Assembly (NCBI GenBank): GCA_032173965.1
Contig: CM063294.1
Location: forward strand, 6,122,452 to 6,186,451
Length of the DNA: 64,000 nt
From: Sitta carolinensis
Taxonomy: Eukaryota; Chordata; Aves; Passeriformes; Sittidae
Reading direction: 5' to 3'
Below, in pieces: positions 1 through 12,700 of the stretch. Position numbers and translations under genes: made by a program. A model generated the notes under the pieces. The model saw only the letters and a list, made by a program, of their open reading frames with translations, ran no database searches and was not told the origin of the DNA. Each line of letters opens with the position of its first letter. Positions within the stretch are counted from its first letter, which is position 1.

Positions 1-82
1 TATGGGATTGATTTGGAAAAAATGCAGGATTTCCCTAAGGAAACCTACCAGGTTTCACAAGGTTGAAATGTAAAGTAATTAC

Positions 83-224
83 CTGTGTCCTTCCAAGATC
101 TAAAAACTGATAATTAATTTTATATGATACAAAGAAACATATACCAGCTGGTGCAATAATTTCACCATACAGCTGGTTAGCAACAAATTCTCTGATATGA
201 GCCCAAGAGGAGAGAAAGTGAGTT
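83..224 (-). CDS. Possible internal coding exon, gene not recognised
   Basis: On the minus strand a 47-codon open stretch is bounded by a plausible acceptor (TGCCTTTTGACAG before 224) and a donor CAG|GTAATT after 83. It would start in phase 2 and end in phase 0. An alternative acceptor lies inside it, ending CTCATATCAG after a better pyrimidine tract (CTTTCTCTCCTCTTGGG), and keeps the same phase. The peptide includes SSWAHIREFVANQLYGEII followed by APAGICFFVSYKINYQFLDL. The pattern of a proline/glycine turn followed by alternating hydrophobic residues suggests a beta-sandwich. It faintly resembles MSP/ASH-type or MAM-type domains, but I cannot assign a family. The frame stays open past both splice sites, so chance is possible. 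If real, the rest of the gene lies beyond the left edge and further right on the minus strand. Confidence 0.32.
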
Positions 225-1747
225 CTGTCAAAAGGCAATAATTGCAACCTGAACAGTTGTCATGGCATACTTAGAAATGACCAACAGCTCTATTTTGCAA
301 ATCAGAGATTGAATTTTTATCTGAGCAGGAAGGGAAAAGTGTACTTAAGTTCTCCTGGCAGAAGAGCTTCAGAAATTGCAGTAATTTATGAGCCAGCTGA
401 CTTGGTGTAGTGTGTCTGTGTGTCCTGCCACAGGACAGAGGGTACCTGTGGGAAGTGTGCTGCCTTCTGCAGCATATGCAGCTCACAGACCCAGACAGCA
501 CCTTTGGCTTTTTCCACTTTCACTGACAGTAAATGTTATTCCCACTGATGGCATAATTACCCAGAATAGAAGCAACTACAGAAGAAGTTAAACTCTGCTT
601 CATTTTACAGTATCAGCTGTTTGCCTACAGTTCTTAGTTTAAAAGGCCAGGAAGGTTTCCAGTGTTTGCAAAATGTGCTACTATGAGGAGGTTAAGGCAA
701 AAAGAAAGGATCATTCTGAGGCTGTAAAGACCTCTTTCATTTCAAATTCCCTTTAATGCAGTTTCTATTCGTGAAGCAATTGACTTGCATTTATTTTCCA
801 GGCAATAAAAAGGGGGGAAAATCTTTTTGGTAAATGATTCTATACCTGCATGCTGTTTCTAAATCATTTGCTTGTCTACAAGGTCGGACAGCCTTATAGA
901 AGGCTCAGACTTCAGACAAATTCAGAAAGTATGATTCATGGCAATTTGTACCCAAAAGTATGGGGTTTTTTCTGTTGTTACTATAATGTAAGATTGGAAA
1001 AAAATACTGATGGTGTTTAAACCAGGGTGAAGAATGAAGTACAAGCACATTACTGAGGCTTCTTATTGCTATGTCTCCTGTCTGTGTCTCAGCACCAGCC
1101 CAGCACTTTCCCTGGTGCCAGTAACACCACTGCTCTCATTCCAGCATCCTCCTGCCAGCTTTTATAGAGGTCAGCACAGAGAACAAGACTCTGGCTGCAC
1201 CTTGGCACCTCCTCCAGCTCAGGGCAGATAAAACCCTGCCTTGGTACCCACATCACCGTGGGTATTGCTGCATAAAGCTGCTGGGATGCTGCTGCAGGGA
1301 CATCAGGGCTTACAGACCATGAACTGAGTCAAAGACTGAGTGAAGGCATCTCTGGACTAAAAACAGCCACTTAGAATAAACAGTTAAAATCGGTCTGTTG
1401 TCTTTTATAGTTCTGCAAATAAAGGTGGCTATTTCTGAAGTAGAACAGATCACTTAGCTGCTGTTCTGAGATACAGCATATATATTAATCTCAATATATC
1501 ATATTAAAAGGCTTGCTCGTGAATCCTTCTCATAGCTCTTCCTTTGGATGTCTAGGCAGAAAACACCCAGAAGGAAAATTTTTAAGACACTAAGATGATG
1601 TTCTTAGAAAACAGAATGCACTTTGTTGTCAGGAGATGGAGAATAATATTGTTAACTTTAGTAATTAGTTTACCTGACTCATAGCCCTAGTGAAATGGTC
1701 CCACTGTTAGGAGGTGCATTGAAAAAGATTGCAGCTGATTCCCTCCC

Positions 1748-1761
1748 CACACACACACACA
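1748..1761. repeat. (CA)7 microsatellite
   Basis: Seven uninterrupted CA dinucleotides follow a short C-rich stretch. A separate imperfect GT-rich tract (TGTGTGTGCGTGTGAG) lies about 120 bp downstream. Confidence 0.9.
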
Positions 1762-2760
1762 TATTCCTTGAGGTGCAACCCATACCTGCTGAGAAACACT
1801 AAGGGGTTTGGCATGAGTTTGGCACTGAATCCAAGGGGAATTTCTGAGAGGTGCCTTTACACACCCAGATATAGATGTACACATCTGTGTGTGCGTGTGA
1901 GTGGATTATGGTATGAATACTGTTATCATGAATCTACAATAAAGTCACAATTATAATTGCAGCAAATACTATTAAATCAGTTATTAAATATTAAATTAGT
2001 CAGTGAGTAAGTGCTGCTAAATCCTTTTGTATCCATATCCTTTGCACTCTTTTTCAGCCTGTATCCATGCAAACCATTCAAAATTGATTCTAATCCTTAT
2101 TTCCTATGCGTGATTCATCTGTGCACTAAGAAATAGAGTGAACTCTGTTAAGTTGCACTTCCACAAATTTACAGTGATTCTTTAAGAGGGGCCTGCAGAT
2201 CGGGTGGGAATGTTTAAGTGCTGGAACACTGAAACCAAGCAAGACCTCCAAGGGAGAGAACAACTGCTGACTTAAGGCTAATGGACAAAGACAAGTTTCC
2301 AGCTGGAAAGTAGTAACTGAGAACAGGTAGGATTGTGTAAAAATATTAATTGTTCAATTCCAGCCCAGCAATCAGCAGCAGAGCCCCTTTCCCTTGCCCT
2401 CCCTGTGATCCTGTGCACTGACAGAACACCTGCCTGCTAAGGGAAAGCCTTCCAAATTCAAAGCTTGTCAAAAGCATCAGTTATTGCCTGTACACATTTG
2501 ATTTCATCCTGTCAAAATCTTAGGCTGATGTACATTACCTGGTGCAGGGCAACACCAACAGGAAAGCTATCACTGATTTTAAACCCTCTCTAATGCTGAT
2601 TTAATTATTATATTTAAGAACACGCAGCTAATGGTCAAAGAAAAATCACATACTAATTAATTTCATGAAATTCTATAGATTTTATTTTGTAGAAAATTAG
2701 TTTTTATTTTTAACCAGCTACAGATAGGAATTCTGTATTTCTAGGCTAAAACACTGCCTC

Positions 2761-2776
2761 TTTTTTTTTTTTTTTT
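2761..2776. repeat. Poly(T) run, 16 bases
   Basis: Sixteen consecutive T residues in AT-rich sequence. No retroposed gene body or target duplication is visible next to it. Confidence 0.9.
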
Positions 2777-5243
2777 CCAAAGGCATTCACATAGAGAGCA
2801 TTTTAATTTTCCACACTATAGCTATGTTGACCTTCCAGACCTTGCAAAGTAAAGTATTTATGATCCCAGAGTTTTTTATGGTATTGTTTCAATATTTTTG
2901 TAACATTTGTATTTCTTGCTGATGTTTTTGGCATTAAAAATCACTCAGGCTGTGCTGAAATATAATGATATTCGCTGAACCATAGTATGGAAGGATAATT
3001 CAGTTCAGGGAGGTTATTCTAGCTCATCATGTACACAAAGGCTTGAAAGAAAATGCAGAGGATTCTCCGTTCTTGACATGTGCACTATTCAATCTCTCTT
3101 TAAAAAAATAACGTGACACAGAGAAGACTTCACCTACATATCAAAATATGCAGCTTTTGTCTGCAGAGCCAGGCAGGCAAAACAAGTATCCAAAATGCAG
3201 AGATAAAAACACCTTTTATGGTCTTCCCAGAAACACAGTGTCTTTTAGATTCAATTGATCATGGAAAACTCAAGTCTGTAAGAGCCTCCTTTTTCTTTTC
3301 TTCCAGCAGCAGAGCCTGTCACCCATTAATTCATTGCATCTCAAAATATTATAAGCAAGTCACAAAATGTCAGTGTGTTAGTTTTCCTACAGGCTATGCT
3401 GTGTCTTACATTTATCCCCATTTTCTTTTTCCTTAAATTCCTATAATCCATTCCCTCTTTTTTCTTTTTCTTGTCTTTTCTCTGGTCTTTAATGGCAGAG
3501 GTGAAACTCATACGGAGGAAGACAATTCAGCCTCATCTTGATCATTTTGATGCTTCTATAATGCCATGACTCTATAAACTTAATTCATAGACACTCCTGA
3601 AGCTGACAATTTTCTAAACTCCAAGGGGACCAGTGTTAGGAAATCAGATGTAGATCTCTGCTTTTTCAGGTTGGCAAGCCAGTTCCACCCTCAATATCCA
3701 CAGCCTGAGCTGCTCAACTGTCAGTAAATTAAATACAGGCTTTCCAGTCTTCTAGTAATCCCTGAAATGAGACTCCATGAATGCAGGAAATCTGTCTTGG
3801 CACCAAGTTCTTGGTTGCCAATTTGGAGTTTACAGTGCTATGAGGCACAAATTTGCCCCTTGGTAGCAGGGAACCCTTTCTTTTGTCTGAACACCTGGTC
3901 GCATCTGTGTCCTCTGGATTTCTGAACAATGCTTTTCTATGAAGTGCATGATGACCAGTCTGGAATATGCAGGAAGGCAATGAAGTAATCCATAAAGATT
4001 ACTACATGGCATGAGTTCAGATGACTTACTGCTGTGATGTGTAATATGAAAAGCAGAGAGTGAAACTTTGCTGAGCATGGGTCCTAAACTCTGTCATTCT
4101 ATTTCATACAGGATGCTTTCAATAGCATTTCTCTCTAAGAGTCAAGTTTGGGTGAGAAAACCTTTGCTGCCCCTATGCACAGGATGTCTAAAATAAAAGA
4201 GTTCAGAAACAAGAGTTAAGAAATATTTTAGACTCCTGTGTAATTCATTACACTTTATAATGTTAATATGTTCTATTTCTGAAATATAAATTGATACACA
4301 AGAATAGGATCAGCAACCCAATGGGTGCAAGAAGGCAGAACTTCTGCAACATTTTAAGTCATTAAAAATAGACTCAGCTCTAAAATAGATCCACATTTTT
4401 ATGGTTTTCCATGAGACATTTAATTAAGTTCATCACAATTCAAAAAATTTAATGAAAAATATAATCATAATGCTGATTCCCAACTCTTCAAAGGAATTTG
4501 ATATGTTTATGAATAAGGATCCATCATAGCAAGAGTAGAAACACTGTATGCCAATGTTTTTTATTTCTTTTTTCTATCCCATTTTCTCATGTATTATGAT
4601 TGCAAAAGTAGTTAATAAATTAACTTACTTAATTAACATTAATCAACTTCCATTTCCCCTCATGAGTTTTTATGGATAAATTTTGTAACAATTACAGAAC
4701 CCTATAAATTCAGCAAAATTCAGCTACCAGTCTAAAATAAACTGCCAGGAGCCTTAGCTTACTTTGAGGCTTGATATAAAAACATACTAGCGTTCAAATA
4801 TTTGCCTTTTTGTTTGATTGTTTGGTTTTTAAAGTCTAGAGATACAATAACATTTGTTGAATGTGCTAAGAGTAGTCAGCTTTTTACATCTACATATTAC
4901 ACACAAAAATCGTTGTGTACCCTAAGTACCATAAAAATATCACTGTGGGGAAACCCCACCAGTCATGATGCTCACGACTCCTTCATACATCTGTAATACA
5001 TATGGCCTGCTTTTTTAATACCTTCACTTCCTACACTCATGACTTTCTGATTTCAAAAATGGGCTTCTTATACCTGCTGTAAAAGAGAAGCTGGGAAACA
5101 AATCAAGATGAATTATTTTATATATATTTTTAAGTATCATGGCTTTAAAATAGTTTCATATTTTAAGCAGGCATGAGCCACCCTTTTTGAAGGTTTGAGT
5201 TTGACCACACTGCAGGTGACCTCATGATGACTGACTGCTGCTC

Positions 5244-5271
5244 TGTTCTAAGGGTGTCTGTCCTTAGAACA
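5244..5271. repeat. Perfect inverted repeat (10-bp arms, 8-bp loop)
   Basis: TGTTCTAAGG at 5244-5253 is the exact reverse complement of CCTTAGAACA at 5262-5271, with an 8-base spacer. It could form a short hairpin in RNA. It is too short for a microRNA precursor, and no function can be assigned. Confidence 0.7.
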
Positions 5272-6251
5272 CAACCAGCTCCTCCTCAGGGACCTGCCAC
5301 TTGCATGAAGTAATACTGCTCCAAAAATCAGCCTGAGAAAGCCATCACGAATTTGTAATCACATCTTCTTTCATTTTAGGGCTCTGTTGAAAATCTGAGT
5401 GTTGCTTTTCCTCCATGCCTCCTATAGATCCTCCTGGAATCAGGATCTGTGTAGGAAGGACCATCTTCTTTACAGATTATAATCTTAATAAATCTAATCC
5501 TATTTTTAACTGGTTACACATGAGATGCATTTTTTCTTGCAAATATACACGACTAATGAAGTCTTATGGACAAAACACTGTGCTCAAAGAAATCACTCGA
5601 AAAAGAACAGCTTAAGTGTCATTCTGTATTTCAGTTTTCCAGCTGGGATTTGGTTGGTTTATCGTTTATTGTAGAACAATGAAAAATGGTATTTATTATG
5701 TGGAGAACTAAGATTGCTTCTCTTCATAAACTTGGCTTTGTCACAGCTATGCATTCGTTTGTTCTGAGTAAGATTGCAAAGAGACCATCAAGTTCAGCAG
5801 CACCAGCAAATCCAGGTTATTATTTTCAGTCTGAAGACTTTTGCCTAGCTTTAGTATAATTCAAATAATGTCCACTTTTACGATTACAACAGTAAGAACT
5901 AATCACTGGTTGACACTTTTATTCAAGTGTGGATTCTGGGGACTAACCATTTGGCAAAAAGTCTATAGCTTCTATCCAAACTCTTTTGGAGGAGAATTGC
6001 TGTTCATCGTGACTTTGTGAATCTGTTTTCTATGTTAAGGAACACATATGGACCTGTTAATCACATATCTCTGTCCTTCACCTATCTAGAAAGCTTCAGT
6101 TCTTACCTGCAAATTCTCTAAATTTCTACAGTGCCATCATTCCTGGAATTCATAGTCTCTGTGTTGAGTGTTCATATTTCCAGGCTTTCACAGCCTAGCT
6201 TTGCCTTTGAAGATTTCATATTCCCTGATTCTCTTCCATAGTCAACAGAGA

Positions 6252-6492
6252 AGATGATAGGGAAATGGCTTCAAGGTGCACCAGGAGAGATTTAGATTTT
6301 AGGACAAATTTCTTCCCTTTAGGGTTGTCAGGGCCTGGGAGAGGCTGCCCAGGGCAGTGGTGGGTGCCCAGCCCTGGAGGAGCTGTGGTACCTGGGGCTT
6401 GCTTCAGGGGTGGGCTCAGCAGAGCTGGGGTCACAGCTGGACTTTGTGGTGTCAAAGCTCTTTCCAAAGCTAAGAGATTCTGTAAGTATGAT
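6252..6492 (+). mobile_element. CR1 LINE, truncated 3' end
   Basis: This matches the conserved 3' part of avian CR1 retrotransposons as I know them. In order it contains GGGAAATGGC, TGCACCAGGAGAGATTTAG, TTTCTTCCC, AGGGTTGTCAGG, AGGCTGCCCAGGGCAGTGG and CCCTGGAGG. It then reaches a degenerate tail that ends near GATTCTGTAAGTATGAT, equivalent to the usual ATTCTATGATTCT end. The element is 5' truncated, as most CR1 copies are, and carries only the end of the reading frame and the 3' UTR. It is moderately diverged, with several small indels in the second half. The 100-codon open frames on both strands across it are by-products of the repeat. CR1 is the dominant LINE of birds and other sauropsids, so this copy is good evidence for the host lineage. 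Confidence 0.94.
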
Positions 6493-6649
6493 TGATGTTC
6501 TCTGAGCACCTCCATGGAGGGATCTCTGCTGGCTGTAACCAGAGCACAAGGGCATAGCTTCTCCCAGAAAATGCACACTTGATTGTCACTCTCTTGAATT
6601 CTTCAACCACACAAATGCTTTGGCCCATGCGTCCTCATCCCTTACTCAC

Positions 6650-6749
6650 CAATGACTGCTTGGCATTTGTACTCAAAAATCAAAATTTTTGCAGGTATAA
6701 TGACAGTCACTGATATGTGCAGCACCTGCTCACAGGACCCTCTTCCAGG
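6650..6749 (-). CDS. Possible internal coding exon, gene not recognised
   Basis: On the minus strand an acceptor (GGTTTTGCTACTCAG) precedes 6749 and a near-consensus donor ATTG|GTGAGTAAG follows 6650. The 100-bp interval between them is open, phase 0 to phase 1. It encodes a peptide containing SCEQVLHISVTVIIPAKIL and then IFEYKCQAVI, with the hydrophobic alternation of beta strands. The phase does not join directly to the candidate exon at 83-224, which needs phase 2, so at least one more exon would have to lie between them. An in-frame alternative acceptor (CACATATCAG) would shorten the exon and change its start phase. The strong donor is the best evidence. No family is recognised and chance is possible. 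Confidence 0.25.
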
Positions 6750-9700
6750 CTGAGTAGCAAAACCACTTATGCAAAAACACCCAACAGGAGCAATTTTAAG
6801 ATTTATGCAAAAAGACAGAGCAGTACTTCCCAAACAGTAGTTCCATGGCTTATGTGTTCTTTCAATAAGGTTTTCATAACCTCATGGCATAATTGCTGCC
6901 TGTTTCTATGTATTTTTTGGGAAACACTAAGTGAAAGAAAATCACCATTTCAAGGTGCCAAGTGAATACACAGCCTCACTGGAGCTCTGTGGGAACATTT
7001 AGGTACTGTTTTAATTCAGAGTCAAAAAGGGGCTAACAAACTTGCCATTTTATAGGGTTTAATCTGAATACCTGCTTCTTGTGTTTCTGTTTTGGGAGAT
7101 ATTTATATTATCTCAGGCTGACTGTTCCCTGCAGCTCTGCTGACTGAAAATAATGACTTGTAGGGGAGCTCTAATGACAGAACAAGGGGCAATTACAGAC
7201 ACAGCATGAGCCTTGGAATAACTGTGTGATGTATTTTGTGCAGTTGATTGACCCTGTGTTCAAGTTCATTTGGGCTCTGCTGCTATAGATCTGGCCTATG
7301 CCTGAAGGTATATGGCTTGTTAATCTCAATATAAGAAGACAGAACAGATAAGAACGAATCAGATCATTCAGACAAAAGCAAAACTGCTCCAGTGCTGGGA
7401 CAATAAATGATAGCAAGAATACGTGACTACAAAATATTCCTTTGCCTACAGACAGTAAGATCTGAGGCTGTACAAACAGATTATTCAGCAATTTTTAAAG
7501 TGGATTTCCATGTATGAAAAAAGAGAAGGTGACTTTTTTCCTTAGGTATTGGAAAAGACTACCGGGAATTTCGAATGGTCAGAGTAAATAAATCTATACA
7601 GGAAAAATCTCCCTTGAGAATTGGTCTAAGAACCAAGAGTGAAACCATTCAGACTACGTCTCTTCATGTTCCTGTCTCTCTGAAATACAACCCTGCTACA
7701 GTTGCTCAAGACAGAAGAGTTTTTTTGATAACTTGTCATAATCCCAAAGCCAATAATTGCTACTAAAGAACAGAGAAGAGAAAACTGTGGGTGGTTTCTC
7801 ACATCAGTATTAGTATTTATCATCAAATCAACTACAGTTATCCATGAATGATACAGTTCATGTGAAAAAACCCAATAGAGTGAGACATGTTTCTGAATGT
7901 TCCTGAATGTTTCTGAAGCACTTTTCTCAGAAACAAGGCTTGGATTTTAAATTGGTTCAAAACTACTGCTCCTCAGTGAAGCTTTTTTACAAGCAGTCCC
8001 ATTCAAGTTTCTTTTGAAATTACCATTAATATTGATATTAATATTTAATATAAACCTAGAAAAAACCTATAGGATCAAATTTGCTACAAGTGTGTGCGTG
8101 AGGAAGAGCTGGGTTGTGAAAACACAAAAATGTTTCTAAAAATATTGTATTCCAAAAGTATCCCTTCTGATACACATGCTCATGCTAATTTGTGATGAAA
8201 GGTGGGTTTTTTAAATATCAGTCACTGTGAAAAACTTAAAGCTAGCATATAATTTCTACCAATTTTATGATCTCTTTAAAATGCCAGAAATACATGAAAT
8301 GGTCTCATAAAATTACACTCGGGAACACAGAATCCTATGCAAGGTACAGATTATGTTTCTCTAAATAACAATGATGTTTGACTAGTTTAGAATAATTTGC
8401 ACACTGTGCCAGCCAGCAAAGTGCTTAAATGGTTGTGTATGTGACAGATACGACAGAGAACTTACATCCAAATATAAGGCAGCAAGACAAATGCCAGTCT
8501 GGTTTGTGGAAAGCTCCAGAATGCATAATTTTCCCAGGCAATATATTTACATGATTTATAAATTTTTATTTACTGTTGAGGTAGTTGAACATGGAAATTG
8601 ATTTACTCTTGGCCACACTAAATGCTACTTGGAAATCCACTTTAATTTTCTTTTTTTTTTTCAGAAGAGCTTCACTTTGATCAGGTCACACTTTTAATTT
8701 CTTCCTCTAATAAGTGTAGTTAAAGCCCCCAATATTTGAATCCAGAGGAACTGTCACCACAAGAACAGGCCCTCATAACCCTAATATTTAAACAGAGAAG
8801 CAAGCCATTTAACCTGAAACAAGGTAAGCACAACAGTGAAATAAATTATTGATAATATAGTGGACTATACCAACCAGAAGACAAATACAAGTTTTCTGTT
8901 TAAATGTTCAGAAATGAGCTTATGACTTAACACTTCCAAGTTATCAAGGAAACAGAACCCCTACCTGGACAAAGTGAAAAGGCCAGGACTTGGCAACAGG
9001 AAAGTCCTCTCTGGGGAAGATCATGGTTAACAAAATTCCTGACTGCAGAATCCTCCTCCCTCAAATCTTAAAACCCTGGGCCATGAAAATAGGGGTTAAG
9101 AACAGATCACTGAGAGTAAAGCTAAGATTCCTCTCTCAGGTTTTAGATTACAAGACAGTTTCTTACATGAACTAGAACAGTAAAAGAAGTGCAGGATATT
9201 TGACTCTGTCCTTTATATCTTATTTTAGTATAAATATTCTCAGACATTGTTCTTTGTTACTTGAAAGAGCATTTACATCTGTAGAAATGCAGCAGCACTA
9301 CTAAGAAAAGTCTTCAATATTTTTATAAACAGCAGGTAACAAAGCCTCCCTTAAATCTTCCCCAAAATTCACACCAGCTGTTCAGGGTGGTTATTTAAAA
9401 ATTAAAGGATCCATGTTACAATACAGAATAAGTTATCTGGAAAGGAATGTTAGATACAGGAGCCACTGATTTCCCACATCCTGATACCTGTGCTTATTAA
9501 CTGACTTGACATTTTACAAAGCAAGAGAACTAGAAATATACTATGCTGAATAAGCTAATAAAAAGTCAATGACTTAGATCTCCAGTGTCACACCTTCCAT
9601 TTAGGGACACAACTCAGATCAACATTTCAGTGTAGGAGATTTACTACAAATAAACTACTTAAAATTAACCTTGAGATTACTCCATTAAAAAAAAACAAAC

Positions 9701-12700
9701 AAAAGCACAGATAAGGGAAATAACAAGTGAAAGGCTTTCTGTGCCTGAAACAAAGGCCTCTATGCAATGCAGGGCCAAGAGTCTGTTCCAGAACAAACTG
9801 AAAGTTTCTTTCTTCCTCCACTTTATGCATTAGGATGTGTTACCCAAAATGAGATTTCTTCCCAGTCAATGAAAGTAAGATTATGAGATGTATGATTTAA
9901 CAAGCAATCACATCAACACTGGCAATTGATGGGAGGCAATGTCATCTTGTCAGCTTTGCTAAAAGTCTTGACTTGGGTCAATCTTATCTTTTTATTTTCA
10001 ACACTAATAGATTTTTGTTTGGTGATTCTTCTTTATAAAGTTAGAGACAGAATAAAAAGTAAAAAAAAGCATCGAAGTATCTACTTCATTTTTTGGAACA
10101 GTAAACTCCTGCACATCCTGGGTGCAACAGGGGTGTCAAAAGTACTGGCATTTCCTTTAGAGGGCTGTCTATAAAAATCTCTTCTTTTTATACAGCTCCT
10201 TCCCAAAAATAAGCAGTGAATGGCCATTCTTTTCTGAAATATCCGTGGACCTTTCAAAGCACAAGAAATGAAGTACTTCATATTGTTATTTTTATACCTA
10301 TTGACTCCACTAAATCCTTATCAACACATAAATGTACATGATGGAAAGGAAGAAATGCTGCCAAAGCACTCATGAATGAAAACATATTCTGCCACGCTGC
10401 TCTGTGGAGTAAATATATTTAAAGAAGAGAGGGCAAAATAAACGAATTTAAAACCAAACTAGTGGAATGCAGCATCACATCACATGGGCTGCTTCAGCAG
10501 AGAAAAAGCTTGGGATAGTTTTCCCCTAATATTTTAATAATTTATTGAAATTATTTCCAAAGGATGTTCAACAGTCAAAAGCAGTGCACCAGCTCGGAAT
10601 GGAAACTCCAGTTCTCTTTAGCTGCTGACTGGTGCAATGCAAGACAGCAGTGACTAATTTTAGACAGGAAATGAAAATGGGTAAAAGGCAGATGTTTCAT
10701 CTTGTAACACTTGAACATGAATTAAGAAGACAGAGAGAGAAGGTTCCAAAACATCCCACAACTGCTCAGTGTCAGACACAGCAGCATGAAAACGGGTTTC
10801 TCTTGCTGTCAAACATTAGTGTTGTTTCTGGGAAGAAATCTGCCAGAGGATGAAAACACCTAGAAAACACCAGAACCAGCTCCCAGCGCTCCCTGCTGTA
10901 CCTCCCATCCCTGCAGAGGGATTCCAGAATAGCCATGGCAGCCTGGCATCACTGCCCTGGAGAGACAAGGATGTCCCTTTCCCCTTTAATGATTAAACAG
11001 CCCAAAGGAAAGGCAAAGGACAGATACATTTTTTCATCCCATTTTTTTCCCACAAGATTTTGCTCTAACAGCTTCAACAAGGTAAAAAAAATTATGTTTT
11101 GAGACTGTCTGGAGGAGATTAATTTGCTCACTGATCATTCTACACAAGTAATTAGTCACAACTGCTACAAGGAGGGGAGAAGGAAAAAGATATAGAGAGC
11201 AGATTAAAGAAACAAACCATAACAAATTCCATAAAGTCTCTGCAAATGTCAAAACCTTGTCAATCTTCTAATTGCCTATGTAAATATCCAGGTTTTATTC
11301 CCAGAGGCTTAACAACTTCCATTTGAGTGGGAATAGCTGAATATACAATAATTGCTCATTCATTTTACATCCACTATAGTTTGTTAAAATAAAACCCATA
11401 CTCAGCTGGATATCCAGTACTTAACAGTGATTTTATAGCACGTGTAGATGTTGATGAATTTAGTTGATAAAAACTGACTGAGGATATATTCTAAAGTCTA
11501 TTGGAATTTTAGCTTCTTCCTTTAATTTTGCCAGTGGTAACTAAGAGTAAATATACTACAAATATAAGATGGAGAAAGTATTATATTTTCAAGCATTGAT
11601 TAGATATGTAAGAATAACTCAAACAGTATTTTCAGACAAATATGCAGCTCACTCCTGCAGAAATCAGGAGTATAACACAGTCTTGTACAATCAGTGGGTC
11701 CAGTAAATTCTTTTCAATTCCTTCAGCAAAAAAAATCTTTCACAAGTTAGTGGGGAGAAAAAAAAACAAAACGAAAAGCATTTCAATTGCAAACATAAAA
11801 CCCTAGCTCGGTTAAATAGGTGGAAGTGACAGCTTTACCAATATCACTGTGGCCATGTTATATTTGAATACAGGTTTAAATTACTGCAGCTTGAAACTGA
11901 AAATTCCAGTTCCCTGTATGGCAACTGAATTCTTTTCCTCTTTCCTCTCCCACCTCCAGTACTTGAAACCCTTCTGTTCAGCTAGGACCCTCACGCTTCT
12001 CAGGGAGGCAGGGGTGGCTCCATGTCCCAGTCCCACACCTACAGCTGCTCCCTTTCCCCACATCCCTGCACGGAGCCCCACAATGATGACACTTAAGAAG
12101 CGGATAGAAAGCAAATGGTGTCACTGCAGCACCTCAAAGTGTCTTGGGTTAAGAGTTCTGGTAGTGGGGAGAAGATTCTTAATGATCCAGGCTTTGGTCA
12201 GGTAGGCAGAAGCCCGTTCTGCCCTCTGCATTTAGCACTCTGGCCATGGTTTTTGCACACAAGACAGAGACCAGTGCTTCACTGTTTGAAATACTTCCTT
12301 GCACATCACCTTCCTTTCCTAAATATAAAAAAAAAATTTGGTTCTTTTTTGTCCCCCTGCAAAATATCCACAAGTTCTCAATTGGTTTGATTCATAGGCA
12401 TAGACCTAAATAATGCAAATTATTTTTGTGGCAAACAAAACAGTTTAGCCCATTCATGCATCTATCAAAACAAGAAAAATGACATAAAGTAAACCAACAA
12501 AACAAACCAAACCCCCACACAAGCAAGTAGACTACAGTCTTGTAAAAACACCAATTCGACGTGTATCTGAAACTTTTTATTAACTTATAGCAACACTAAA
12601 GCAGTATTGGTGGAGTACAGTGTTCTGATTTCATATTAGATGCCAGCAGGCTAAATCTGAGCACCAAGCCTGACAGTCGAAACATTTTAGAAGTTTTTCA

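Larger units (their letters stand above)
225..6251. other. Non-coding AT-rich interval
   Basis: I see no supportable gene here. Open frames are short, overlap on both strands and lack recognisable domains; the longest is a 107-codon frame at 3113-3436. The interval holds a short CA repeat near 1.75 kb, a T16 run at 2761 and a perfect 10-bp-arm inverted repeat near 5.25 kb. A splice-bounded minus-strand fragment near 2.54 kb (ending CTGCACCAG|GTAATG) is open, but its acceptor is poor and I did not call it. Confidence 0.6.

Noticed and set aside
3113..3436. 107-codon plus-strand frame
   Set aside because: There is no recognisable domain, and the composition matches the flanking non-coding DNA.
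4020..4078. Minus-strand donor CAGCA|GTAAGTC with open sequence upstream
   Set aside because: All three frames are open over the short interval and no acceptor with a pyrimidine tract precedes it, so there is no evidence for coding.
5040..5110. Strong minus-strand acceptor (GTTTCCCAGCTTCTCTTTTACAG)
   Set aside because: Downstream frames meet stops before any acceptable donor, so no exon could be built.
6216..6578. 120-codon minus-strand open frame
   Set aside because: It is the antisense of the CR1 3' end, which does not encode protein in that direction.
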